A DNA stretch of 64,000 nucleotides from contig CAWJFE010000005.1 of the NCBI GenBank assembly GCA_963842125.1, positions 248,001 through 312,000 on the forward strand, read 5' to 3'. Both the position numbers and the translations under genes were made by a program. The notes beneath the pieces are model-generated. The model worked only from the letters and a program-made list of their open reading frames with translations, did not search any database and was not told the DNA's origin. Source of the stretch: CAWCWK01 sp963842125. GTDB lineage: Bacteria > Pseudomonadota > Alphaproteobacteria > Rhizobiales > CAWCWK01. Shown one piece after another: positions 17,442 to 25,094 of this stretch (positions are counted from its first letter, which is position 1; each line of letters opens with the position of its first letter).

Positions 17442-17448
17442 ATCATGT
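17426..17448. promoter_or_regulatory. palindrome of Crp/Fnr-box type in the divergent promoter
   Basis: Two nested dyads are visible: ATGAT-N4-ATCAT at 17428-17441, close to the Fnr consensus TTGAT-N4-ATCAA, and ACATGATA-N7-TATCATGT spanning 17426-17448. It covers the start of the Crp/Fnr-family gene and lies 52 bp before the periplasmic protein gene at 17500. Confidence 0.6.
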
Positions 17449-17499
17449 GCAGCGCCGACATGTGAGGGTCCTTCTGGTCCTTACAGGAAAGGCCGTGCC

Positions 17500-18090
17500 A
17501 TGCGCGTTTCGATATTTCTTCTCATCGCTTCTCTCGTCCCTACGATCGCCGTTGCCCAAGACATCGTCGCCCAGAACCATGCAAGCGGTGCCCAGTCACA
17601 CACGGAGCACGGCGCGGCGCACGGCCGGGCCGCGCCTCCGACCGTCTCGTTGAGCGAGCCTGGGCAAGGCGCATTCGCGGCTCTGTCCGAAGTCGTTACC
17701 GTCCTCGAAGCCGATCCGAACACGGATTGGGCTCGTGTCGATCTCGGTGCATTGCGCGACCATCTTATGGATATGGACCGGCTCGTCACGACCGCCATCC
17801 CTTCCGAAGAGCGCCTGGACGATGGGCTGCGGGTTGTCGTGACCGGCGACGGCGCGACGATGGAAGCCGTCCGCCGCATGGTTCCCGCACACGCCGCCGA
17901 GCTGGCCAAGGACGGGCGCTGGACGGTCGAGACGGACGTTACTCCCGACGACGTCGTCTTAACCGTCAGGAGCGAAAGCGTCGAGACGGTTCGGCGTATC
18001 CAGGCGCTCGGCTTTTACGGCCTCATGGCCTCGCAGGACCACCACCGGGAGCACCATCTCGGGATCGCTCTCGGTCGGTCGTCTCATTGA
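17500..18090 (+). CDS. hypothetical periplasmic protein of the copper region
   Basis: 196 residues with a clear signal peptide (SIFLLIASLVPTIAVAQ). A His-rich linker (NHASGAQSHTEHGAAHG) follows that could bind metal, then a domain with no family I recognise. The C-terminus is again His-rich (SQDHHREHHLGIALG). ATG 17500 is chosen because AGGAAAGG lies at the right distance and the signal peptide begins there. It is divergent from the Crp/Fnr gene and its last 132 bp overlap, tail to tail, the membrane-protein gene on the other strand. A role in periplasmic copper handling is inferred from position and His content only. Confidence 0.7.
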   Translation: MRVSIFLLIASLVPTIAVAQDIVAQNHASGAQSHTEHGAAHGRAAPPTVSLSEPGQGAFAALSEVVTVLEADPNTDWARVDLGALRDHLMDMDRLVTTAIPSEERLDDGLRVVVTGDGATMEAVRRMVPAHAAELAKDGRWTVETDVTPDDVVLTVRSESVETVRRIQALGFYGLMASQDHHREHHLGIALGRSSH

Positions 18091-18588
18091 GGGTGCGAAG
18101 ATTGAGGCGCGAAGAGCGGGCGCGGTCTCCGAGCCGACGAGACGCCGCGTCAGGCTCACGACCAGAAGCGGCACGACGATCCACTGGACGAGGGGCGAGA
18201 GGCCCGTGCCGAGCGGTGGTACGAGCGGCATCAGCTCCGAATAAGTCCACCGTAGCGATACCGACGTATAATAGTGCTCGAACCCGACCGTGAGGCCGAT
18301 GCCGACGGCGAGGAAGAGGCCGATCTGCCAAGGGCGGGGTGCCGCGATCCAGCGCCGCGAGCGGCTGGCGAGCGCGGTCGCCCAGAACGCGGTCAGCGCG
18401 AAGCCGACATCGCCGACCGTGGCGGACGTGCACACCTTCACGCCTTCCCAATGTTGGAGTTCGGCCATGCCGGCATAGGTCGGCACCTGCAGGAACTCCC
18501 ACACGAAATGCAGGCAGAACGAAAGAAATGCAACCGGCACCTCCGGAACGGTCCAAAGGGAGGGTGGAGCGGTAGGCGTAGCAGTCAT
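17959..18588 (-). CDS. integral membrane protein of the copper operon
   Basis: About 209 residues with roughly five hydrophobic segments (VAFLSFCLHFVWEFLQVPTY, FALTAFWATALA, IGLFLAVGIGLTVGFEHYYT, WIVVPLLVVSLT). The conserved FVWEFLQVP and HYYTSVSLRWTYSELMP look like functional segments, but I do not recognise the family. The ATG at 18588 overlaps the expected stop of the multicopper oxidase as ATGA, so the two are translationally coupled. The C-terminal ~45 residues overlap the convergent gene at 17500-18090 and may be read-through with no domain. Function unknown; position suggests a copper or respiratory partner. Confidence 0.7.
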   Translation of the reverse strand: MTATPTAPPSLWTVPEVPVAFLSFCLHFVWEFLQVPTYAGMAELQHWEGVKVCTSATVGDVGFALTAFWATALASRSRRWIAAPRPWQIGLFLAVGIGLTVGFEHYYTSVSLRWTYSELMPLVPPLGTGLSPLVQWIVVPLLVVSLTRRLVGSETAPALRASIFAPSMRRPTESDPEMVLPVVVLRGHEAVKAERLDTPNRLDAFAPDG

Positions 18589-20016
18589 GACACGTCGAAC
18601 CACGTGATCATGCCGCCCGCCTGATGCTCCAGCATGTGGCAGTGGAGGAGCCATTGGCCAGGGTTGGAGGCGTCGAAGGCGATCTCGATGGTTTCCCCAG
18701 GCACCCATCAGTTCGGTGTCGCGCCAGTCACCGTGAGGATCGGGCGCTCCATCGCGGGTGAGGACCTTGAAGTGGTGCCCGTGCAGGTGCATCGCGTGCG
18801 GCCACCGCGTGTCGTTGCGCAACGTGAAGACAGCCGTGCGGCCGCGCGGAATGGACACCAGCGGCTGGTCCATGTCACCCGCGACACCATTGAAGGCCCA
18901 GACGCGGCGTTGGCCCATCATTTCGCGCATGCCCATGCGGCGCCCACCCATCATGGCCGACGACATCGCACCCATCGCGCCGCCTTCCATGAGCAACGTC
19001 GCGCGTACCGGGTCGTCGAGGTCGAGAGGCGCGTGGCGCATCGTATCCGGCAGGGGCTGGATGGTATCGAACGTTTCACGCAGAGCCGGCTCGTCCGAAT
19101 AGTCGAGCGTGGCGAGATCGAACGTGCGCCCATCGAGATCGACCGCGATCATGCCCGTCTCGCCGGGACGTCCCGACAGATCGACGACGACATCGGCACG
19201 TTGGGCCGGCGCCAGCACGACCGGACCGGTCAGACCGCGGGGAGCGATCGCATGTCCGTCGAGCGCGATCAGTGTCGCGGACAGGTTGGGAAAGCTCAGG
19301 CCCATGATCCGCGCGTTGGCCGTATTGATCAGGCGAAAGCGGATGCGCTCTCCGGCACGAACCGGGATGGCGGCCGAATAGCGACCGTTGACGGTCAGCG
19401 TATTGCCGAGCCGGCCGGCATGGCTCCAGTCCATCATGGCGCCAAAACTGTCGTGGATGGCGCCGTCTTCCTGAAGCCGCCAATCGTCGACGACGAGCGT
19501 CACCTCCCGGTCCGCACCGTTCCACGGTTCGGCCTCCTCGACGATGAGCGGTCCGTGCAGGCCGCGCGCGCTCTGCTCCCAAGAACGGTTGTGCGAGTGG
19601 TACCAATAGGTGCCGGGATCGGGCGCGACGAAGTCGTAATCGAAGGTCTCGCCCGGCGCGACGGCCTCCTGCGTGAGCCCGACGACACCGTCCATCGCGT
19701 TGTCGATGCGAATGCCGTGCCAGTGCACGGACGTGTCCTGGGGGAGCGCATTTTGAAGCTGCATACGGACGCGTTCGCCGACCTTCACACGGATCTCCGG
19801 GCCGGGCGCCGATCCGTTGAAGGCCCAGACGTCCGTCGGGCCAGCCAAGTCGGGCGGCAAGATCTGCGCGGTTGTCGGCTTGGCCTCCAACGCGGCGAAG
19901 CCGGAGGGGATCGCGTGCGTGCCGGCGGCAACGCGGGACCATGCGGCGCCGCTCGTCGCGGTCACGGACAAGACGGCAGCGGACGTAAGAAAGCCGCGAC
20001 GGTTGAGACGATGCAT
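18585..20016 (-). pseudogene. multicopper oxidase (CueO/laccase-like), frameshifted near the C-terminus
   Basis: A Tat signal (RRGFLTSAAVLSVTA) leads into three cupredoxin domains with copper ligands HWHG, WYHSHN and HAMHLHGHHF. A Met-rich loop (MEGGAMGAMSSAMMGGRRMG) is as in cuprous oxidases. Directly after DTELMG, one extra base at about 18703 shifts the frame. In the corrected frame PGETIEIAFD and a terminal HCHMLEHQAGGMITWFD, the last T1/T3 ligand set, end in TGA at 18585. Unrepaired, the protein loses these ligands and runs on into the next gene's frame. The enzyme would oxidise Cu(I) in the periplasm. Either a recent mutation or a base-calling error. Confidence 0.85.
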
Positions 20017-20065
20017 AGAGTGTCCTCCGATTAGAGAGCCATAGGGGACTTGCCTGCGCGATCCA

Positions 20066-20590
20066 TCACCGCGGGGCCAGCATATTCATGTCGTCGTGAC
20101 GCGCTTGGATGTCGTCCGGCCAGCGCGACTTGATGAACGATAAAGCGGCGACGATGTCCTCGTCGCTCAAGATACCGTCGTAGATGGGCATGGCAGAGGC
20201 ATAGTCCGCGCCGGACAGACCTGCGAGGCCATATTTCGTAAGCGCGAACAGCACGTCGTCCGTGTGGTGCCAGGTGTGCCCCGTCTCGTCATGAGGCGGT
20301 GCCGGCATCAAGCCGTCCGGACCCTTGGAACGCCAGTTGGCCTGGCCCTCCAGGTTCACGCCGTGGCAAGACGCGCAATGGGCCGCATAGACCTCGGCGC
20401 CTTTCGCGACGACGTTAGGATCATCTGCGCGCAACAACGATCTGGCGTCGGTGTCGTCCATCAGGGCGTAGACCACGACCGCGACGACCATTGCGGCGAC
20501 CAGTGCGACGAGAAGCAAGGCCGGTCGCCAGATCACGATCTTACCGACCGGCCTTGAAGAAGACGTCACCGTCGGCAGCCGCGCCACCAT
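20066..20590 (-). CDS. membrane-anchored c-type cytochrome
   Basis: 174 residues. One N-terminal transmembrane helix (ALLLVALVAAMVVAVVVYAL) precedes a single-haem class I cytochrome c domain with CASCH and a distal Met in SAMPIYDG. SDEDIVAALSFIKSRW is the usual C-terminal helix. It would carry electrons on the periplasmic face. The first ~17 residues overlap the DUF411 gene, and a GTG at 20536 is an alternative start. It lies in the copper operon just before the multicopper oxidase, so it may accept electrons from copper oxidation; this is inference. Confidence 0.87.
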   Translation of the reverse strand: MVARLPTVTSSSRPVGKIVIWRPALLLVALVAAMVVAVVVYALMDDTDARSLLRADDPNVVAKGAEVYAAHCASCHGVNLEGQANWRSKGPDGLMPAPPHDETGHTWHHTDDVLFALTKYGLAGLSGADYASAMPIYDGILSDEDIVAALSFIKSRWPDDIQARHDDMNMLAPR

Positions 20591-21041
20591 AAGCCATCAC
20601 GTCGTAGACCGCGGATGGGTTCGTGCCCATACCCGGCGAGCCGGCCGGCATGCCCGGTACGGCAATGCCGGCGATTGCGGGACGTTCGGACAGGAGCTTG
20701 TCGATCGCCGCGAAGGGTACGTGTCCCTCCACCGTATAGCCATCGATGGTTGTCGTATGGCAGGCCCAGAATGGCTCGGGCACATCGGCTTGCCGCTTCA
20801 TGGCGACATAGTCGTTCGTATCCGTCACCGTGACGGTGAAGCCGTGCTCGCGGGCAAGATCGATCCAAGCCGCGCAGCAGCCGCAGGTCGGCGTCTTGAC
20901 GACGTGGAGCGTATGAGCGCTGACAGGCGCCGTATCTGCCGGCGCGGTCTCGGCCGACGCTGCCGGCACGGTCGCAAGCGTCGTGGCCATGGCGATTGCC
21001 GACGCGGGAAGAAGAGCGATGAGTTTGCGAATCTTGGTCAT
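20541..21041 (-). CDS. DUF411 periplasmic metal-binding protein
   Basis: 166 residues with a signal peptide ending near PAASAETAP. The DUF411 core is clear: VVKTPTCGCCAAWIDLAREH (Cys-x-Cys-Cys site), DYVAMKRQADVPEPFWACHT, DGYTVEGHVPFAAIDKLL and the terminal IAVPGMPAGSPGM. Proteins of this family accompany copper and silver resistance operons and are thought to bind metal in the periplasm. It overlaps the cytochrome gene by 50 bp and follows the L,D-transpeptidase gene by 48 bp. Confidence 0.9.
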   Translation of the reverse strand: MTKIRKLIALLPASAIAMATTLATVPAASAETAPADTAPVSAHTLHVVKTPTCGCCAAWIDLAREHGFTVTVTDTNDYVAMKRQADVPEPFWACHTTTIDGYTVEGHVPFAAIDKLLSERPAIAGIAVPGMPAGSPGMGTNPSAVYDVMAYGGAAADGDVFFKAGR

Positions 21042-21089
21042 GGTCTGATCCTCAACGGGATTTTCAGGGGAGATTACAGTGCGTCAGCT

Positions 21090-21773
21090 TTACGCGAGCG
21101 TGGCAGGCAGCCGCGAAGCTCGCACGACCACACGCGTGTCGTTCGGAACGCGCTCGTAGAGGTCGATGATATCGTGGTTCAGGAGCCGGATGCAGCCCGA
21201 CGATACGGCGTGTCCGATGGAGCGCGGCTCGTTCGTGCCGTGCAGCCGGTAGAGCGTGTCCTTACCGCCCTGGAAGAGGTAGAGGGCGCGGGCGCCAAGC
21301 GCGTTGTCGAGGCCTGGAGGCTGACCGCCATTGGCCGCCGAGTATTTCTCTAGGCTCGGATCGCGCGCGATCATCTCGGCCGGAGGCGTCCAGGTCGGCC
21401 ATTTGCGCTTGAAGGCGATGCGCGCGTCGCCGGACCAACCGAAGCCTTGCTTGCCGACGCCGATACCGTAGCGCATCGCCAGGCCACCCGGTTGGGTCCA
21501 GTAGAGATAGAAAGTGTTCGGATCGACCACGATCGTGCCCGGCACCTCGCCGGTCGGGTCCGCAACCTCCTGCCGCCAGTATTCCGGGGGAACAATGCCG
21601 GGACGGAGAGCCGGAATGGGAAAGGGCTCGTCAGGGATCGCAGCGTAGAAGAGTGGCAGCGGAGGTCGAGATGGTGGAGCAACTGCAGTCACGACCGGCG
21701 TCGTGGAACAGCCCGCCAAGGTCGCGCCCGCCGTGGCCAAGCTTGCACTGAGAAAGAGGCGTCGGTTGATCAT
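21090..21773 (-). CDS. L,D-transpeptidase (YkuD domain), lipoprotein
   Basis: About 227 residues. An N-terminal signal contains a lipobox-like LAGCS, so the protein is probably membrane anchored. The YkuD domain has HGTNEPRSIGHAVSSGCIRL with the catalytic Cys, His and Arg of the HGT...SxGCxR motif. It would form 3-3 peptidoglycan cross-links or attach lipoproteins. ATG 21773 is preferred over upstream in-frame codons because the signal peptide begins there. It lies between copD and the DUF411 gene, an unexpected enzyme in a copper operon. Copper inhibits L,D-transpeptidases in E. coli, so a spare copy may have protective value (inference). Confidence 0.9.
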   Translation of the reverse strand: MINRRLFLSASLATAGATLAGCSTTPVVTAVAPPSRPPLPLFYAAIPDEPFPIPALRPGIVPPEYWRQEVADPTGEVPGTIVVDPNTFYLYWTQPGGLAMRYGIGVGKQGFGWSGDARIAFKRKWPTWTPPAEMIARDPSLEKYSAANGGQPPGLDNALGARALYLFQGGKDTLYRLHGTNEPRSIGHAVSSGCIRLLNHDIIDLYERVPNDTRVVVRASRLPATLA

Positions 21774-21916
21774 TTCGTAGGTCCAGTCGATGGAAAAGCG
21801 CGCTTTTCGAGCGCAGGTGAGGGTTTGGGCCCTAAGCCGCAGACTTCGCGATGGCATTCGTTGCCCCGACCGCAGCGTCCATCTTCATGTCGAGGGCGTG
21901 AAGTTTTGCGGCATGG

Positions 21917-22867
21917 TCAGGACAGGTGGACGGGAGGGACGGTGACGGTCGTGAATACGGCCGTGACGACGAAGATGGCGAAGAACGCGAGACCTTCGAT
22001 CCGAATAGACCGATCGAGGGCCTGCTGGGCGCCTGCCTGGGCTGCCGCAAGTCGAGGAACCAACCTCAGCTTGTTGAGCGCTGCCAATCCAAGAAGGCCA
22101 GTGACGATGCCGACCTTGAGAAGGAGGAGAAGCCCATAGGTGGTCGTGACGAGCCCCTGAACGCTCCCGACCATGACGTAGGCGAACACGAGGCCGGCGA
22201 GACCGAGCAGGCCGACGACGGCGGCTGCAATCCGTCCGAACCCGTGCAGGAGTGCAACCGCATCCTGCGTTTCGATCGCACCCAAAGCGGCGCGACGGAG
22301 CGGTAGAAGCGCCCCGAACCAGAAGGCTACGGCTGCAAGATGAAGGATGAGCACCCCCGTTAGCAGCCATCGCGGCGAGGTCGTCGCATGACCGACGAGC
22401 GTATAGGACGCGATGACGAGGCCTACGCCGACAAGGAGAAGGATCGTCGATCCTCTGGAGCGTAGGTCGTGTCCAATCAACAGGATGAGAAAACCGAGCG
22501 CCAAAGAGACCAAGCCCAGATCACGCCAAGCGGCAGCCGAGCCGATCGGGCTATCCCAGGCAATGGAAAGCATCAGCGGGTCGACCATACCGTCGAGGCC
22601 CATTCCCGAGAGGCGGCTCGCTCCGACACCGATAGATACGAGCGGCAACGGAAGCGCCAACAATGCAGCGGCCACCCCCCAGGTCTGAACGCCGCGAAAG
22701 AGGGCCCGCACGTCCTCGGCTTGGCTTCGGGCGAACGTCCTTCCGGAAAAGACGAGATGGAAAAGGGCGCCGCCGCTCGCCAGGAGACCAAGGGCATAGC
22801 CCAGGACCTTAGCCACGATGGCGATGACGACCACCAGGTCGAGAGAAGCGGCGACGCCCGAGGCCAT
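21917..22867 (-). CDS. copD: CopD-family inner-membrane copper protein
   Basis: About 316 residues with eight hydrophobic segments. SYTLVGHATTSPRWLLTGVL and LHLAAVAFWFGALLPL, with His in transmembrane positions, are CopD landmarks, as is the terminal FAIFVVTAVFTTVTVPP. It is thought to move copper across the inner membrane together with periplasmic CopC. The ATG at 22867 overlaps the copC stop as TAATG, so the two are coupled. The gap to the L,D-transpeptidase start (143 bp) shows nothing else. Confidence 0.9.
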   Translation of the reverse strand: MASGVAASLDLVVVIAIVAKVLGYALGLLASGGALFHLVFSGRTFARSQAEDVRALFRGVQTWGVAAALLALPLPLVSIGVGASRLSGMGLDGMVDPLMLSIAWDSPIGSAAAWRDLGLVSLALGFLILLIGHDLRSRGSTILLLVGVGLVIASYTLVGHATTSPRWLLTGVLILHLAAVAFWFGALLPLRRAALGAIETQDAVALLHGFGRIAAAVVGLLGLAGLVFAYVMVGSVQGLVTTTYGLLLLLKVGIVTGLLGLAALNKLRLVPRLAAAQAGAQQALDRSIRIEGLAFFAIFVVTAVFTTVTVPPVHLS

Positions 22868-23214
22868 TAGCGGGAGACCTCGAAGTCGACGAAGCCTTCC
22901 ATGATGTGGCCATCGGCGCCAAGGCCTTTCCACTCGATGGCATAGACGCCGGGGGACATTTCGGCTCCAGGCGTCGCCTCGAGCGTCTCGATAGGCTTCA
23001 TGTCGTCGGTCCGTGTCAGCGGCACGTCACCATCGGGACCGATCAGCTTGAGAACCGTGATACGCATCGGGCCATCGAAATTGAGAACGATCTCTTCGGG
23101 GGCTGCCTTCAGAACATCGCCGTCGGCAGGAGAACTCGTCTTCTTGTCGGAGTGAGCCAAGGCGGCACTGGTCAGACCGATCGTCATCGTAGCTGCAAGG
23201 GTCATCATCTTCAT
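22867..23214 (-). CDS. copC: CopC-family periplasmic copper-binding protein
   Basis: 115 residues: signal peptide (ATMTIGLTSAALAHS) then a single CopC beta-barrel. The N-terminal His after cleavage (AHSDKKTSSPADGDVL), PEEIVLNFDGPM and GVYAIEWKGLGADGHIMEG are characteristic. The N-terminal His and the later Asp and His should form the Cu(II) site. It is coupled to copD by a TAATG overlap and preceded by the CusF-like gene. Confidence 0.93.
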   Translation of the reverse strand: MKMMTLAATMTIGLTSAALAHSDKKTSSPADGDVLKAAPEEIVLNFDGPMRITVLKLIGPDGDVPLTRTDDMKPIETLEATPGAEMSPGVYAIEWKGLGADGHIMEGFVDFEVSR

Positions 23215-23261
23215 GGTGTGTTTGCCTTTGTTCTTGTGGAGCTAAATAAGAAGTCGAGCGT

Positions 23262-23540
23262 TCACTCGATTTCGATGGCGGTCAGCTTGCCTTTCACTCT
23301 GTCGGCGTGGAACGACACGGCCTTGCCGGGCGCCATTCCCTCGATCATGGAAGGTTCGGCGACGTCGTAGACCATCGTCATAGCATCCATGTTCAGTGCT
23401 TCGATCGCGCCATGCTTGATCGTCAACTTGTTTCGCTTCGTATCGACTTTCACGATCTCGCCGCTCGCCATGGAGTCGGCGAACGAAGGTGTCGTTGCCA
23501 TAAGCATCGAGGCGAGAGCTGCTGTGATGATGGCTTTCAT
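23262..23540 (-). CDS. CusF-like periplasmic copper chaperone
   Basis: 92 residues with a signal peptide (IITAALASMLMATTPSFA). The small OB-fold follows: SGEIVKVDTKRNKLTIKHGA, EALNMDAMTMVYDVAEPSMI, GKAVSFHADRVKGKLTAIEI. The His and Met residues of KHGAIEALNMDAMTM match the HxxxxxxMxxM copper site of CusF. ATG 23540 has AAGGA upstream; longer in-frame extensions lack a signal peptide. It probably hands Cu(I) to an efflux system or to the oxidase encoded just upstream. Confidence 0.87.
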   Translation of the reverse strand: MKAIITAALASMLMATTPSFADSMASGEIVKVDTKRNKLTIKHGAIEALNMDAMTMVYDVAEPSMIEGMAPGKAVSFHADRVKGKLTAIEIE

Positions 23541-23634
23541 GATAATGTCCTTGGGTTGGATGTTTGGTTGGATGTATTGATGGTAGGCAGTCCGGAAGAT
23601 GCCGGTCTGCTTCTCGTCGTCTGCGGGACGGAAC

Positions 23635-25029
23635 CTAGCCGGCGCCGTGACCCGCATGACCTCCTTCACCCCCACCGACGGGCCGGACGGGTTTCGTCTT
23701 GGCCGGAGCGGCAGGGGCAGACGCGGCATCGGGAAGTGTGCCCGTCCATTCGTAAGCGATGGTGCCGGCCGGATGTTCGAACCAGCCGGGATCGGCGTAG
23801 TCGCCGGCCGCGAGACCGTCGCGAACCTTGAGCACCGTGAACATGCCGCCCATCTCGAGCGAGCCGAACGGGCCCCAGCCGCCCATCATGGGCTCGGTGT
23901 TGTCCGGCAGCGGCATCGACATCTCGGTCATCTCCGCCATGCCCGTCGTACCCATGGGCATGTAGTCGGGCTGCACGAGCCGGATCTTGCGAGAAATCTC
24001 GGTCTTGTCGGCGCCGATGAAGGTCGGCACGTCATGGCCCATCGCGTTCATGGTGTGGTGCGACTTGTGGCAATGGAGCGCCCAATCGCCCTCGTGGACG
24101 GCATCGAACTCGAAGCAGCGCATGCCACCGACGGGAATGTCGATCGTCACCTCCGGCCAGCGCGCTTCGGGCCGTACCCAGCCGCCATCGGTGCCCGTCA
24201 CCTCGAAGTCGTAGCCGTGCATGTGGATGGGATGGTTGGTCATGGTGAGGTTGCCGACCCGCACCCGAACCCGGTCGTTCTTAGCCACCACCAAGGGATC
24301 GACGGCCGGGAAGATGCGCGAGTTAATCGCCCAGAGATTGAAGTCCGTCATCTCCATGACCCGCGGCTTGTAGGAGCCGGGATCGATGTCGTAGGCCGAC
24401 AGGAGGAATACGAAGTCCCGGTCCACCGGCATGAAGGCCGGGTCCTTCGGGTGGACGACGAAGAAGCCCATCATGCCCATCGCCATCTGGACCATCTCGT
24501 CCCCATGCGGGTGGTACATATGCGTGCCGCTCTTCACGAGGTCGAACTCGTAGACGAACGTCTTGCCCACCGGGATCGGCGGCTGCGTCAGCCCCGATAC
24601 GCCGTCCATGCCACAGGGCAGAAGGATGCCATGCCAGTGGACGCTCGTGTGCTCCGGCAGCCGGTTGGTGACGAAGAGACGAATACGGTCGCCTTCGACG
24701 CACTCGATTGTCGGGCCAGGCGACTGGCCGTTATAGCCCCAAAGGTTCGCGATCGTGCCGTCGGACATCTCGCGCTCGACCGGCTCGGCGACAAGGTGAA
24801 ATTCCTTCACGCCGTTGTTCATGCGGAACGGCAAGGTCCAACCGTTGAGCGTCGCGACCGGGTTGTAGTCGGGGCCGGCCGTCGGATGGAGGGGTGCCTG
24901 CATAGCGGCACTTTCCATGATCGGCGCATCGGGCAGGCCCATGTTGGTTGTCGCCGACCAGGCGGTGCGGCTGACGAGGGCACCTGCCGCACCGGCACCG
25001 GCGCCGAGAAGCTGTCTTCTAGAGAACAT
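23635..25029 (-). CDS. multicopper oxidase (Tat-exported, copper resistance)
   Basis: 464 residues. Tat signal SRRQLLGAGAGAAGALVSR; cupredoxin copper ligands HWHG, HMYHPHGDE, NHPIHMHGYDFEV and HCHKSHHTMNAMGH. All four ligand clusters are present, so this copy, unlike that at 18585, is intact. It has a Met-rich segment (MGTTGMAEMTEMSMPLP) and a Gly/His tail. It would oxidise Cu(I) to the less toxic Cu(II) in the periplasm. It lies between the TolC-type gene (65 bp upstream) and the CusF-like gene in the second copper operon. Confidence 0.92.
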   Translation of the reverse strand: MFSRRQLLGAGAGAAGALVSRTAWSATTNMGLPDAPIMESAAMQAPLHPTAGPDYNPVATLNGWTLPFRMNNGVKEFHLVAEPVEREMSDGTIANLWGYNGQSPGPTIECVEGDRIRLFVTNRLPEHTSVHWHGILLPCGMDGVSGLTQPPIPVGKTFVYEFDLVKSGTHMYHPHGDEMVQMAMGMMGFFVVHPKDPAFMPVDRDFVFLLSAYDIDPGSYKPRVMEMTDFNLWAINSRIFPAVDPLVVAKNDRVRVRVGNLTMTNHPIHMHGYDFEVTGTDGGWVRPEARWPEVTIDIPVGGMRCFEFDAVHEGDWALHCHKSHHTMNAMGHDVPTFIGADKTEISRKIRLVQPDYMPMGTTGMAEMTEMSMPLPDNTEPMMGGWGPFGSLEMGGMFTVLKVRDGLAAGDYADPGWFEHPAGTIAYEWTGTLPDAASAPAAPAKTKPVRPVGGGEGGHAGHGAG

Positions 25030-25094
25030 CGGTCATCTCCATCGCGGAATGAGGTTGAAGGGGCTGAGAAAGGACAAGCGGAATGCTGGAGGAC

